A DNA stretch of 64,000 nt from contig NC_011566.1 of NCBI RefSeq assembly GCF_000014885.1, positions 5,082,501 through 5,146,500 on the forward strand, written 5' to 3'. The notes under the pieces were generated by a model, which did not search any database, was not told the origin of the DNA, and worked only from the letters and a program-made list of their open reading frames with translations. The stretch is from Shewanella piezotolerans WP3 (GTDB taxonomy: Bacteria; Pseudomonadota; Gammaproteobacteria; Enterobacterales; Shewanellaceae). Of the stretch, positions 37,577 through 47,540 are shown piece by piece (position 1 is the first letter of the stretch; every line of letters starts with the position of its first letter). Made by a program: the position numbers and the translations under genes.

Positions 37577-40500
37577 GTGCCAAATCATAAACTTAAAAAG
37601 CTGGCGATACTATCAGCGTTGGCGGTTTCGTTCTCTTCAGCCGCTGAAGAAGTGAAGCTGTTCAATAACGCAATCAACTTTGAAAGCGCTGCCAATCAAC
37701 TCAATGTTGAAAGAGGCCAGCGCTCGACTCCTCAAACTATTGAACTTAACAATGCACTTGGCAATGCATTAGAAGTGGGTAACTACCTCAAGTTCACCGT
37801 TGACAATCTAGATGTACAGATTCAGTTAACAAAGATCACCGTAAAAAACAGCGATCTAACCTATATTGATGGCCGTTCCAACGATGGCTCAGCGAGCCTA
37901 TCTATGGTTAAATCCAAAGGTAAATACAGCGCGAAGATCTATCTAGGTCAAGCAGGTTACTTGTTAACTCCTTCAGCCAATGGAACTTACACGCTCAGTA
38001 AATTTGTTGAAGATAACTCCCCTGTTGACTCCTCTGACCGTCCAGCAAGTAAAAATGCACCTGAAGCTCGCTCATCGGTAAATGGACGCCAAGGTCTAGC
38101 TGGTATGGCCGCTTTTAACAGTGTTGCCATGGCTGAAAACGACCGTGAAGTGACTATTATCGTAGCCTACACAGCAAAACTAGCTGCTGAAGTCGGTGAT
38201 GTTGCGGCGTATATGGCGTTAATGGAAAAAGACACTAACGATAGCTATACAGCGAGTGGTATTGATGCAACCGTTAATATCGTCCACTCTTATCAAACTG
38301 GTTATGTATCAACTGGTGATATGTCTGAAGATAACTCTCTAATGCTTAACCAAGCGACTAGTGATTGGTTGTTAAATCCAAACCCACTAGCGCCAAATGG
38401 TTATGGTGTTGAACTCAAGAGTTTAAGAGACCAGCATCAAGCCGATGTAATGGTGCTTTTAACTGACAAAAATGCCAGCTCGCCTTGGGCTGGCTGGGCT
38501 GGTGAAATTGGTGCAGATGAAAGCAATGCGCTATTTTCTATGAGCAGCTGGGGCACCTTTAAAAACACATTTGCGCATGAGTTAGGCCACCTTTTTGGTG
38601 CTCGCCACGATACTGCAGCAGATAGCACTAGCACTCCATACGCTTATGGTCACGGCTTTTGTAATGCCAATAATACTTGGCGAACAATGATGGCAACATC
38701 GGCCTCTTGTACTGGCACTCGACTAAATGCTTGGTCTAACCCAAACAAGGTCTATGAAGGCTATACAGGTGGTACGGCTGATTTAAATGATAACGCTCGC
38801 CTCCACAACGAGCGAGTGACGACTTTATCAGCATTTCGTACTGCAGCACACAATCCGCCAACAGCAACCATCACTGTCGCTGCTGAAGCATCTGAGTTGC
38901 TAACAGCAACGTTTGAAGGTCAAGCTAATGATAGCGATGGCAATATCGTCTCAACGCTTTGGGATTTTGGTGATGGTGTTTACCATAACAAACCCTACGC
39001 TGAAGGTTACAGTGCGACCCACACGTATCAGTTTCCAGGGACTTACACTGCCCGCTTTACCGCCACTGATAACAATGGTTTAATCAATACTACAACCCGT
39101 GACATTACTGTTACTGCGCCAACAGGTGCAAGTTACTGTTCAGCTAAGGGCGGAAACGCTTTTTACCAGTACACATCAAGTGTAAACGTTAATGGATTAG
39201 CGCATACTTCAGGCTCACGACTTTATACCGATCAAACTGAGCTTACTCCCTTTACTATCCATACCAATACCCCGACAGGTATTGAGTTAGTTCAAGGAAC
39301 AAGAAGTAGCAGCCATGGACCATATTCAGATCACTGGGCTGTTTTTGTTGATTTAAACCAGAACAACAGCTTTGACGATCCAGGCGAGCGCTTACACTTC
39401 TCAAAACCAAGAAATCCATCATCTCGTGAACCACTACTTGCCAGCATCACCATCCCAGATACGGCGCTAGCAGGTGTAACACGTATGCGTGTCATTCAAT
39501 CTGAAAAAGTACGTGCAGGTGAAACCGAGCTCGGTGCTTGTGGTGACGTAGTATTTGGCGAAGTTGAAGACTACAGCATCAATATTATTAAAGAGCCAAG
39601 CCCAGCTAACTTCTCAGCAAATATTACCACTGATAACTTAAGCGTAAGCTTTGCCGATGGTTCTGCAAGCAACTCTGATATTGCATCAGTAGAGTGGGAT
39701 TTTGGTGATGGAAATTATAGCCAAACGAATACCAGCACATCATTCAACCCAGAGCATACCTATGCCTTTGCCGGTAGCTATACGGTAACGCTAACCGTCA
39801 CACTGAAAAATGGCGATAAGCATACTCTGACTAAAGTGATAGAGGTTACCGCCCCTCCAGGTCAAAACTACTGCAGTGCCTATGCTTATAATTCTAAGTA
39901 TCAATACACGGCTAACGTTACTGTAAACGGTGTAAGCATTGACTCAGGTGCAGCGGGTTATACCGACCATACAGCAACAGTATTGCCGATTGGATATGGA
40001 GATAACACCATTTCATTCCGCCAAGGAGCGACTGGTACTAAGACCTCATACAATGCAGAGTGGAAAGTCTACATAGACATGAATCAAGATGGTCTGTTTG
40101 CTGAAGATGAAATTGAGAACGTTGTCTACTGGATCAACGCAGATACAAGCAATGCAATTGAACGTCCATTTACCGTCCCTACAACAGCGCTAGCTGGTAA
40201 AACAAGAATGCGTGTTGTTCAAAGCTACGAGAAGATCACTACATCATGTGGTCGAATCACTTGGGGTGAAATTGAAGACTTTACTGTAGAGCTTAAAACA
40301 GACACGACCGACCCAGTAACACCGTCAGATTTAGCTAACGGCGTCACTAAAACGGGAATTAATGTTGCTTCTAAAGAGTCTAAAACCTTTACATTTAACG
40401 TACCTGCCGGTGCCAAAAATGTGAATGTTCACATGGGCGCAGGTACTGGTGATCCAGATCTCTACGTTCGATTTGGTGAAGCTGCGACCGACAACGTTTA

Positions 40501-41005
40501 CGATTGCCGTCCATACACAGGTGGTAACCGTGACGAATCTTGTGACAGCTCGAAGTTAACTCAGTCTGGTGGGCTCTATTATGTCACTGTTAAAGGTTAC
40601 TCAGCTTCTGACAATGTAACCCTAACGGGTACATATGAAGAAGGTGGTGTTGTCGACCCAGATCCAACGCCGACTCCAAATGCTTGTGCGACGTTAAATC
40701 CGCAAACTCGTGGCAACGTGACTGACGGACAAGCCGTTTGTTTAGGTGGAAACCAAGTTTACCTCGGTCTTTATGTTCCAGCAGGTCAAACACAGTTGAC
40801 CCTTAAAACCAGCGGTGGCGACGGTGATGCAAGCCTTTACCAATCAGCATCCGGCTGGCCGAGCACAACCAATAACCAAAACTCTTCTGTTACGGCTAAT
40901 AGTAATGATGAAGTGATTACTGTAACTAACCCACGTTCAGGATGGCATTACTTCCTGATCTCTGGACAGGGAACAGGTACCGACTTTGTTGCTGACTATC
41001 AGTAA
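37577..41005 (+). CDS. Secreted metzincin metalloprotease with PKD, GEVED and PPC domains
   Basis: This large protein (about 1142 residues from GTG 37577) starts with a signal peptide (LAILSALAVSFSSAAEE region). The GTG is favoured because AAGGA lies 8 bases upstream; an in-frame TTG at 37559 lacks such a box. A propeptide-like region leads to a reprolysin-like peptidase domain with HELGHLFGARHD (His334, Glu335, His338, His344) and a Met-turn in TMMATSASC. Then PKD (WDFGDGVYHNKPYAEGYSAT), GEVED (FVDLNQNNSFDDPGE, GEVEDYSI), a second PKD and GEVED pair (VYIDMNQDGLFAEDE, GEIEDFTV), and two PPC domains (DPDLYVRFG, GDGDASLYQS). It should be secreted and degrade extracellular protein. Confidence 0.9.
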   Translation: MPNHKLKKLAILSALAVSFSSAAEEVKLFNNAINFESAANQLNVERGQRSTPQTIELNNALGNALEVGNYLKFTVDNLDVQIQLTKITVKNSDLTYIDGRSNDGSASLSMVKSKGKYSAKIYLGQAGYLLTPSANGTYTLSKFVEDNSPVDSSDRPASKNAPEARSSVNGRQGLAGMAAFNSVAMAENDREVTIIVAYTAKLAAEVGDVAAYMALMEKDTNDSYTASGIDATVNIVHSYQTGYVSTGDMSEDNSLMLNQATSDWLLNPNPLAPNGYGVELKSLRDQHQADVMVLLTDKNASSPWAGWAGEIGADESNALFSMSSWGTFKNTFAHELGHLFGARHDTAADSTSTPYAYGHGFCNANNTWRTMMATSASCTGTRLNAWSNPNKVYEGYTGGTADLNDNARLHNERVTTLSAFRTAAHNPPTATITVAAEASELLTATFEGQANDSDGNIVSTLWDFGDGVYHNKPYAEGYSATHTYQFPGTYTARFTATDNNGLINTTTRDITVTAPTGASYCSAKGGNAFYQYTSSVNVNGLAHTSGSRLYTDQTELTPFTIHTNTPTGIELVQGTRSSSHGPYSDHWAVFVDLNQNNSFDDPGERLHFSKPRNPSSREPLLASITIPDTALAGVTRMRVIQSEKVRAGETELGACGDVVFGEVEDYSINIIKEPSPANFSANITTDNLSVSFADGSASNSDIASVEWDFGDGNYSQTNTSTSFNPEHTYAFAGSYTVTLTVTLKNGDKHTLTKVIEVTAPPGQNYCSAYAYNSKYQYTANVTVNGVSIDSGAAGYTDHTATVLPIGYGDNTISFRQGATGTKTSYNAEWKVYIDMNQDGLFAEDEIENVVYWINADTSNAIERPFTVPTTALAGKTRMRVVQSYEKITTSCGRITWGEIEDFTVELKTDTTDPVTPSDLANGVTKTGINVASKESKTFTFNVPAGAKNVNVHMGAGTGDPDLYVRFGEAATDNVYDCRPYTGGNRDESCDSSKLTQSGGLYYVTVKGYSASDNVTLTGTYEEGGVVDPDPTPTPNACATLNPQTRGNVTDGQAVCLGGNQVYLGLYVPAGQTQLTLKTSGGDGDASLYQSASGWPSTTNNQNSSVTANSNDEVITVTNPRSGWHYFLISGQGTGTDFVADYQ

Positions 41006-41391
41006 TAAAAACCGGTCGATAAGATAGTTAATTTGTAATAATTAACTATCGTTATATCTATCCCTCAGCTGCTATATACTCTATAGCAGGTAAGGGATAG
41101 ATACTTTTACCTTACAATAGACTTCTGACGTATCCACCTTTCTTGAAAATTAGACTTCTCCTTTTCCCCTTAGTAACCGAATTCAATCAGAACGAGTTTG
41201 ATGCCTACGCATGCGAGCCAGAACAACAAATACTATGCCGAGTAATATTTAAATTAACATGATCAAGGAAAGCCTTCAGGCTGATAAGCTAATCTACGCA
41301 TTAACAGCGATGCCGCAGTATCTGAAATTATGATACCTACACCGAGATGTTATATACTTTGCCTTTCCTCAATTATTGATAAAGAATCCTA
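41006..41391. other. Intergenic region, possible hairpin
   Basis: GATAGTTAATT and AATTAACTATC (41023-41050) form a stem just after the protease stop, without a clear T run; it may be a terminator. Nothing else was recognised before rlmJ. Confidence 0.4.
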
Positions 41392-42234
41392 ATGTTAAGT
41401 TACCGTCACGGCTATCACGCTGGCAATTATGCCGATGTTCTTAAGCACGCCATCTTGCTGCAAGTGCTGAAATTGATGCATAAAAAAGACAAGCCTATGG
41501 CCTATATCGACAGCCATGCGGGTGCGGGCGGCTATGCACTTACCGATGAGTTTTCTAAAAAAACCGGTGAGTATTTAGATGGTGTCGCTAAATTGTGGGA
41601 TCGCAATGACCTACCGGCATCGTTAGCACAATACATTGAAGACGTTACGCACTTTAACCAAGGTAAACCTGAACTTGAGTTTTACCCTGGATCCCCCGCG
41701 TTTGTAGATATGAACATGCGCCAAAAAGATCGCATGGTGTTGCACGAGCTGCATGGCACTGACTTTCTAACACTTGAAGAACAATTTACCGGTGACAAGC
41801 ATGTAAGAGTAATTAAGGGCGACGGCCTTAAAGGCATGATAGGTGCCGTGCCACCTCTTGAGCGTCGCGGGGTTATTTTAATCGACCCTAGCTATGAGAT
41901 TAAAACCGACTACCAAGATGTAGCTAAAGCAATTATCAAGGCGCACAAACGCTTTTCTACTGGCGTATTCATGCTTTGGTATCCTGTGGTCGACCGCGCG
42001 CAAACAGAAGGTATGCTTAAACTACTTGCTGACAGCGGCATTAAAAATCAGCTACGCATTGAGCAATCGATAAAACCAGATAGCAATGAATTTGGTATGA
42101 CGGCAGCAGGGTTGTGGATAATCAACCCACCATGGCAGTTAGATACCATCGCTAAAGAGATGCTCGACTATCTTGAGCGACGTATTGGCCACAACGGCGG
42201 TAAAACTGTGGTTAAACAAGAAGTGGCAGAGTAG
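41392..42234 (+). CDS. rlmJ: 23S rRNA (adenine2030-N6)-methyltransferase RlmJ
   Basis: This 280-residue SAM-dependent enzyme begins MLSYRHGYHAGNYADVLKHA, the RlmJ signature, followed by MAYIDSHAGAGGYAL (SAM loop) and VILIDPSYEIKTDYQ (catalytic DPxY). It methylates A2030 of 23S rRNA. The gene ends before a terminator whose loop is now filled by a mobile repeat. Confidence 0.95.
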   Translation: MLSYRHGYHAGNYADVLKHAILLQVLKLMHKKDKPMAYIDSHAGAGGYALTDEFSKKTGEYLDGVAKLWDRNDLPASLAQYIEDVTHFNQGKPELEFYPGSPAFVDMNMRQKDRMVLHELHGTDFLTLEEQFTGDKHVRVIKGDGLKGMIGAVPPLERRGVILIDPSYEIKTDYQDVAKAIIKAHKRFSTGVFMLWYPVVDRAQTEGMLKLLADSGIKNQLRIEQSIKPDSNEFGMTAAGLWIINPPWQLDTIAKEMLDYLERRIGHNGGKTVVKQEVAE

Positions 42235-42258
42235 TTTATCTCCACTCACAGATTAAAT

Positions 42259-42566
42259 AAAACAGCCCATCTAATACCAATTGCATTAAAAGTTTGACCA
42301 TTCAGCGGGAATTCAAAACGCTGTAGGAAAGTAGTGGGATTTGAGCTAATAGTTATTCTATATCCAAATCCCATAGCGAATCGTACAGCGTTTGCCAATT
42401 TGTTTAACCTCAGCCGCACTACGTGAGTTCCTCAGTCTTTCCATTTCTGCTTTGCATTGGCTTAAAAGGGAATAACCATTTCTTTACCAATGCGCTTTGA
42501 ATTGAAAAGGCTGAGGGGTTCTGAACTGGTCAAATACTTAATGCAATTGTTAGCATGGGCTGTTTT
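42259..42566 (+). terminator. rlmJ terminator split by a MITE
   Basis: AAAACAGCCCAT (42259-42270) and ATGGGCTGTTTT (42555-42566) would form a perfect 12-bp stem followed by CATTT, a typical intrinsic terminator with a short loop (CTAA...TTAGC). The repeat at 42274-42549 occupies the loop, so the arms are now about 284 bases apart. Confidence 0.7.
42274..42549. mobile_element. MITE-like repeat, copy C
   Basis: Same family and orientation as copy A: left end ATACCAATTGCATTAAAAG, interior TTCAGCGGGAATTCAAAACG and AGCTAATAGTTATTCTATAT, right end CTTAATGCAATTG. The right end reads CAATTGTTAG rather than CAATTGGTAT. No coding capacity. Inserted in the loop of the rlmJ terminator. Confidence 0.85.
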
Positions 42567-42581
42567 CATTTAGTCACAATA

Positions 42582-42854
42582 TCAGTCAGTATGCGAATTT
42601 ACTGCCACATACTGTGCTGGCTCCATGCATTCATCGTTATCATTAGCCTCTCGAACAAAAATCCCGATAATGGCAGTAAGAATGCTGGTCTCTACAATAT
42701 GACCTTCACCGCTTGAATGACCTCTTTCATCTTGTTTGGTTTTATCATGGGCGGTAGTGACAAAGTCACAACCTGCATTCATTGCCGTCCGTGACGAGCA
42801 AGCTACTGAACCGAGCACTAGCAGCGTTAGCAATATCGCTGAAATCCTTTTCAT
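42582..42854 (-). CDS. Small lipoprotein, uncharacterised
   Basis: This 90-residue protein has a lipoprotein signal with lipobox LGSVAC (Cys19). The short mature part contains two more Cys and a hydrophobic stretch (ILTAIIGIFV). It lies 20 bases downstream of the M28 peptidase gene on the same strand and may be cotranscribed. I know no function. Confidence 0.55.
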   Translation of the reverse strand: MKRISAILLTLLVLGSVACSSRTAMNAGCDFVTTAHDKTKQDERGHSSGEGHIVETSILTAIIGIFVREANDNDECMEPAQYVAVNSHTD

Positions 42855-42874
42855 ATTTTTCCTTTATAGAATGA

Positions 42875-44269
42875 CTAAAAAAATGCCCCCGCAGCCCCTG
42901 GGAACACAACAGGGCTGACATTGCCATTGGCGCTGACACTGGCAACACCAAATAAGTAGTTATCAATGACCATGTTATCTAGAGTAAATTCAGTTTTATT
43001 ACCGACATAGCGACTGTGGGTCCATTCTGACTCAGTGGTTAATCGCCAGTATACCCGGTAGCCCACAACATCTTTTTGCGAAGCATGAGTCCAATTCAAC
43101 GTGGTACTCGGAGATACCTGACCTTTGATGCTCACCTCTGTTGGTGGCGCAGGCGCCCATGCCATTGAAGCTAAACTAATGGCGTTAAGTGCAGTGAGTT
43201 TTGCATTAAAGTTAAAGTCCACACCTTCGATAACATCACCAAAAGCGATACCATTCTCAACACGAATATCTTGGTGTTGGCGGTTATAGTTCTCATTAGT
43301 TTCCATAATCCGCACCGCTGGTAAACCCGCTTTGTTAAAAGGAAAATGGTGACCACCACGGCCAAAGCGATCTAGACGATATACCAGCATGACATCAAGG
43401 TTGGTCATGTATTGGTCGGCCAGCGTCTTGATTTTACGGGCAAGGTTACGTGACGCTGAATCATTCTCGCCACCACTGAAGTAACGCTCTTTAGCTTCAT
43501 CTTTGGTCTCTGCAATACGCACTCCCTCAGAAAAAACCCGCACCGAGTGATTATCGATAACGCCGTTAATCCCTTCAATGTTGCCAATCATGTCATTGTT
43601 CAATACTGCCTGTACCTGCCAGCCTTTATCTTTTGCGTATTGTGCCACTGCTGCGCCGCCATATAACCCCTGCTCTTCACCTGAAAGCGCGGCGTAAACT
43701 ATGGTGCCATTAAATTGATATTGAGATAACACCCGCGCTGCTTCAATTGCCCCCGCAACGCCAGAAGCATTATCATTAGCACCGGGAGAGACTGAAGTAG
43801 AGTTCATCACATCGGATACCCGCGAGTCGATATCGCCGCTCATCATCACCACGCGCTTTGGATCTGAACTGCCGCGCTGAATAGCGATAACATTGACCAC
43901 TTCGGTTGGATTAGGAATTCGCTTGCCCGTGACCGTATCACCGAGGGTGATCACCTCTAAGCAGCCACCACAAGCTTTAGATATCTGCTCAAATTCAGCT
44001 TTTATCCAACGCCTTGCGGCTCCTATACCTTGAGTGTCTGACTTTGTATCAGATAGCGTATGCCGAGTGCCGAAACTAACCAGCTTTTCAACATCACTAC
44101 GCAAACGAGTAGCACTTGGTGCAGTGGCAATATCATACAGTCGCATATCCTCTTCAGAAGGGGCGACATGTGATTCAGCGGCAATACTCACCGTGGTCAC
44201 GACAGTCAATGCCACAGTGGTTAAAGGCAATAAGGTGCGACGAAAACAAGCAGCTAGATCTATATTCAT
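42875..44269 (-). CDS. Exported M28-family aminopeptidase with C-terminal FnIII-like domain
   Basis: This 464-residue protein has a signal peptide (ending about residue 31). The M28 zinc ligands are in MMSGDIDSR (an Asp/His position altered from the usual GHxD), SPGANDNASGVAGAIE (Asp) and YAALSGEEQGLYGG (catalytic and zinc Glu), then NNDMIGN and the distal His in HHFPFNKAGLPAVR. A fibronectin type III-like domain (PPTEVSIKGQ to VVFPGAAG) ends the protein. It is probably a periplasmic or secreted aminopeptidase. The first ligand Asp replaces the typical His, which could affect metal binding. Confidence 0.85.
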   Translation of the reverse strand: MNIDLAACFRRTLLPLTTVALTVVTTVSIAAESHVAPSEEDMRLYDIATAPSATRLRSDVEKLVSFGTRHTLSDTKSDTQGIGAARRWIKAEFEQISKACGGCLEVITLGDTVTGKRIPNPTEVVNVIAIQRGSSDPKRVVMMSGDIDSRVSDVMNSTSVSPGANDNASGVAGAIEAARVLSQYQFNGTIVYAALSGEEQGLYGGAAVAQYAKDKGWQVQAVLNNDMIGNIEGINGVIDNHSVRVFSEGVRIAETKDEAKERYFSGGENDSASRNLARKIKTLADQYMTNLDVMLVYRLDRFGRGGHHFPFNKAGLPAVRIMETNENYNRQHQDIRVENGIAFGDVIEGVDFNFNAKLTALNAISLASMAWAPAPPTEVSIKGQVSPSTTLNWTHASQKDVVGYRVYWRLTTESEWTHSRYVGNKTEFTLDNMVIDNYLFGVASVSANGNVSPVVFPGAAGAFF

Positions 44270-44459
44270 TACCGAGGTCTTTTGTTGTTATTTTGCGCAC
44301 CACTTTAGCAAATCAGCGTCACGAATAGCCAATGGTAATGCGTTCAATTGTTAGCAGGTATGTCGGTGAATGAACGCTAGCGGCATCAACCACAATTTCA
44401 GGCTTTTTTCACGCAGTTATGCTGCGCTTCTCCAGCAACTATCGAAGATCCAGCTAGTA

Positions 44460-45344
44460 TTAACCGTCGGCAAGTAAGCAATCTAACTCTTTAAAAAACC
44501 AACGCATGACTGGGCCTATTTCTTTATCGCGGCGATTTACCACACCGATCTCTACGAGTAGCGGATCAGGAATATACTCTGTTGATAACTCAGTCAACTC
44601 ATCAGAGTACCATTCTGTTTTTGCCACATGTTCAGGCACCAGCGCCCACCCCACGCCCTGTAATACCAAAGCGACAATGTAGTAGTAACTATCGATATAC
44701 CAATAGCTTGGCGAAAGTGGCTGGCTTTGTGATTGGCCTGTACGGTCACAAATAGCCAACTGGCGATACTGCATTAACTGCTCCAATGTTGGTGTTTTTA
44801 CCTGCGCCAGTACGTGTTTTGGCGACACCACCAAGCTATGTTTGAATTGCCCGATGGACATGAATTCAAGTGCATCGGGTAACAATGCGGTATGAAACAT
44901 AATGCCAATGTCAGCTCGACCTTCATCGACCCATAATGCGATATCCTCTTGAGAGCCGTTAATAATGGTGAGCTTTAACATTGGGAACTGGGTCGATACT
45001 CTCAAGAAAAAGTTCTCGAACGCGTTAACTGGTACTGCTTCGTCCATCGCCACAGTAAGAGCAACTTCTTCACCTAATGTGGCGGTCATTGCACGGGCAT
45101 GCAGTCGTTGGCATTGTGCTAATACGGCTTGCGCTTCAATAAACATCTCTTCGCCAAGTGCTGTCAGTACTGGCAATTTGGCACTACGATCAAACAGCTC
45201 AAAGCCAAGATCGGCTTCTAAATTACTGATTGCCGTGCTGACTCGAGACTGCGCTTTCCCCATGCGTCGCCCTGCCGCTGAAAAAGAGCCTAATTTAACC
45301 GAGTACACAAATGCGTTAAGTTCATCCAATGTCCAATTCACCAC
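44460..45344 (-). CDS. LysR-family transcriptional regulator
   Basis: This 294-residue protein has the LysR N-terminal winged helix (LDELNAFVYSVKLGSFSAAGR then RMGKAQSRVSTAISNLEADLGFELFDRS) and a periplasmic-binding-like effector domain. It is divergent from the MATE transporter gene at 45439, the most likely target. The effector is unknown. Confidence 0.93.
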   Translation of the reverse strand: MVNWTLDELNAFVYSVKLGSFSAAGRRMGKAQSRVSTAISNLEADLGFELFDRSAKLPVLTALGEEMFIEAQAVLAQCQRLHARAMTATLGEEVALTVAMDEAVPVNAFENFFLRVSTQFPMLKLTIINGSQEDIALWVDEGRADIGIMFHTALLPDALEFMSIGQFKHSLVVSPKHVLAQVKTPTLEQLMQYRQLAICDRTGQSQSQPLSPSYWYIDSYYYIVALVLQGVGWALVPEHVAKTEWYSDELTELSTEYIPDPLLVEIGVVNRRDKEIGPVMRWFFKELDCLLADG

Positions 45345-45438
45345 ACACTCCTATATCAAAAACAGATAGAAACTAACTTTGTCCAATCTCAATAACAGAG
45401 TAACCTGCCCACATTCCTACTTCAACACTGTAAAAGTA

Positions 45439-46821
45439 ATGTCAGTATTTACACCAACATCTGAGCAAGACCAATCCATTAAGAAAACATTCTGGCGTTA
45501 TACTTTGCCCGCCATTGCAGCAATGTTGGTCAATGGCTTATATCAAATTGTTGACGGAATTTTTATTGGCCATTACATAGGTTTTGAAGGCCTAGCAGCT
45601 ATTAATATGGCTTGGCCTGTTATCTATTTTATGGTCGGTTTTGGCATTATGGTCGGCATGGGCAGCGGTAGTTTGTTGTCGATTCAGCGCGGAAAAGGTG
45701 ATTTGAGCACAGCGCCTACCATACTTACCAGCAGTATGATTGTCATGCTGCTATTGTCAGCCGCTTCCACCATCATCATCTTGCTGACCAGCACCTACTT
45801 ACTGCAAGCTCAAGGCGGCGTAGGTACGACACTGCAGATGGGACAAGATTATATTGAGGTGTTTACTTGGGGCACCATTGCTACAGTGCTAGCTGCTGCA
45901 TTGCCATTTCTAATTCGCAATGACGAAAACCCCAATTTGGCAACCATATTGATGGCCTTAGGTGCCGTACTTAATATCGTATTAGACTACCTTTTCATTG
46001 GTATTTTGGATATGGGATTAACTGGCGCTGCGATTGCAACCATAACAGCTCAAATCACTATTTGTTTAATCGGTTTAGGTTACTTTTTGTCTAACTATAG
46101 CAATATAAAGTGGCCTGTAAAATTCACTCTATTCAATTTAAGTTTTAGTAGGCAAATACTATTACTTGGCTCATCCAGCCTATTTATGTATCTATACACC
46201 AGCTTTGTATTTGCGCTACATAATCGCCTATTTATGGACTACGGCTCGTCTATCACTGTCGGCGCTTTTGCTATTGTAGGTTATTTGATGGTGCTGTATT
46301 ACTTTGTCGCCGAAGGGGTTGCAGAGGGTCTGCAGCCTCCAGTGAGTTACTATTACGGGGCAGAGCAGCATGAGAATATCTGCAAAATGCTCAAGCTATC
46401 AGTTAAAGTGACTTTTATTGCTGGTATTAGCTGGACTTTGCTACTGAACCTTTTTCCAGAGTTAATGGTTGGCCTATTTAACAGTGAAGATCCTCTGTTA
46501 ATATCGACTGCAATAGATGGGATCCGCATGCACCTATTTGCCATGCCACTAGATGGCTTTATTGCGTTAGCTTCAGTGTATTTCATGGCGACAAACCAAG
46601 GTAAGAAAGCGTTGATAGTGGCCTGTAGTAATATGTTAATTCAGCTGCCATTTTTGTTTATATTGCCGAGGTTTATTGGAGTAGATGGAGTATGGTTAGC
46701 CATGCCGCTATCGAATATAACTCTGTGCTTGGTCGTTATGCCTTTGGTTTACTTTGACATGAAACAGCGCCAAATTAAGGGCAACCCAACGATAACTATC
46801 CAGCAAGCCGCTACAGCATAA
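45439..46821 (+). CDS. MATE-family efflux transporter
   Basis: From ATG 45439 the protein has 460 residues and about 12 membrane helices in two six-helix halves, with MATE landmarks WRYTLPAIAAMLVNGLYQIVD, FIGHYIGFEGLAAINMAWPV and GMGSGSLLS. MATE proteins export cationic drugs or metabolites using Na+ or H+ gradients. A TTG at 45379 is in frame but would add a soluble extension not seen in the family. The divergent LysR gene probably controls it. Confidence 0.9.
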   Translation: MSVFTPTSEQDQSIKKTFWRYTLPAIAAMLVNGLYQIVDGIFIGHYIGFEGLAAINMAWPVIYFMVGFGIMVGMGSGSLLSIQRGKGDLSTAPTILTSSMIVMLLLSAASTIIILLTSTYLLQAQGGVGTTLQMGQDYIEVFTWGTIATVLAAALPFLIRNDENPNLATILMALGAVLNIVLDYLFIGILDMGLTGAAIATITAQITICLIGLGYFLSNYSNIKWPVKFTLFNLSFSRQILLLGSSSLFMYLYTSFVFALHNRLFMDYGSSITVGAFAIVGYLMVLYYFVAEGVAEGLQPPVSYYYGAEQHENICKMLKLSVKVTFIAGISWTLLLNLFPELMVGLFNSEDPLLISTAIDGIRMHLFAMPLDGFIALASVYFMATNQGKKALIVACSNMLIQLPFLFILPRFIGVDGVWLAMPLSNITLCLVVMPLVYFDMKQRQIKGNPTITIQQAATA

Positions 46822-46847
46822 TACCCATCAGAACTTGGAAGGACTTT

Positions 46848-47540
46848 CTAGGTTTTGCGGTAGCGCTGCAGCAAAATATTAACCCGTTCGACATAAGCCT
46901 TAGTTTCAGCAAAGGGTGGCACCCCTTGATATTGTTCTACTCTCGATGCACCAGCATTATAAGCGGCACAAGCCAGCGTGATGTCACCATCAAAACGCTG
47001 TAAAAGTTGTGCCAAATAACGGCTGCCAGCCTGAATATTCTCGCTCGGTTTAAAGGCGTCAGTGACGCCGAGCTCTCTGGCTGTTGCAGGCATCAACTGC
47101 ATAAGACCTTGAGCGCCTGTCTTAGAGATGGCGGATGCTTTAAAGGAAGATTCAGCATGAATAACAGCTCGAATTAACGCAGTCTCTAGCTGATAAGTCC
47201 GCGCGGCGAGACGAATGTGGTCTTTATACTGCTGGGTATACAGCGGTATCGATTGCCAGTTGATATTAGAATTTGGTTTGCAGGCGTAACAGTCATATAT
47301 TCGTACTTGATAATGACCTGTCTCTGGCGGTCTGTCAGAGAAAACGACGACCCCATCAGCATTTTGATAATGGTATACCTGACTTGGAGCCGTTAATGCG
47401 GGTTTAGAGCTACTGCTTTTTACGCTACTACCCAATACACTTTTGTTAGATGGTTTAGCCACAAAATGTGGCTTACTGCTTTGCGCCCAGCTATACACGC
47501 TAAAAACACTAAGACCACATAGCAGCAAGATTTTAATCAT
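46848..47540 (-). CDS. Lytic transglycosylase (SLT domain) with DUF4124 segment
   Basis: This 230-residue protein has a signal peptide (about 1-19), a DUF4124-like strand (VYHYQNADGVVVFSDRPP) and an SLT domain with the catalytic Glu in AVIHAESSFKASAISKTGAQ, then GLMQLMPATARELGV and ACAAYNAG. It cuts peptidoglycan between MurNAc and GlcNAc. The ATG overlaps the stop of the upstream DUF3137 gene by four bases (ATGA), so they are translationally coupled. Confidence 0.92.
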   Translation of the reverse strand: MIKILLLCGLSVFSVYSWAQSSKPHFVAKPSNKSVLGSSVKSSSSKPALTAPSQVYHYQNADGVVVFSDRPPETGHYQVRIYDCYACKPNSNINWQSIPLYTQQYKDHIRLAARTYQLETALIRAVIHAESSFKASAISKTGAQGLMQLMPATARELGVTDAFKPSENIQAGSRYLAQLLQRFDGDITLACAAYNAGASRVEQYQGVPPFAETKAYVERVNILLQRYRKT

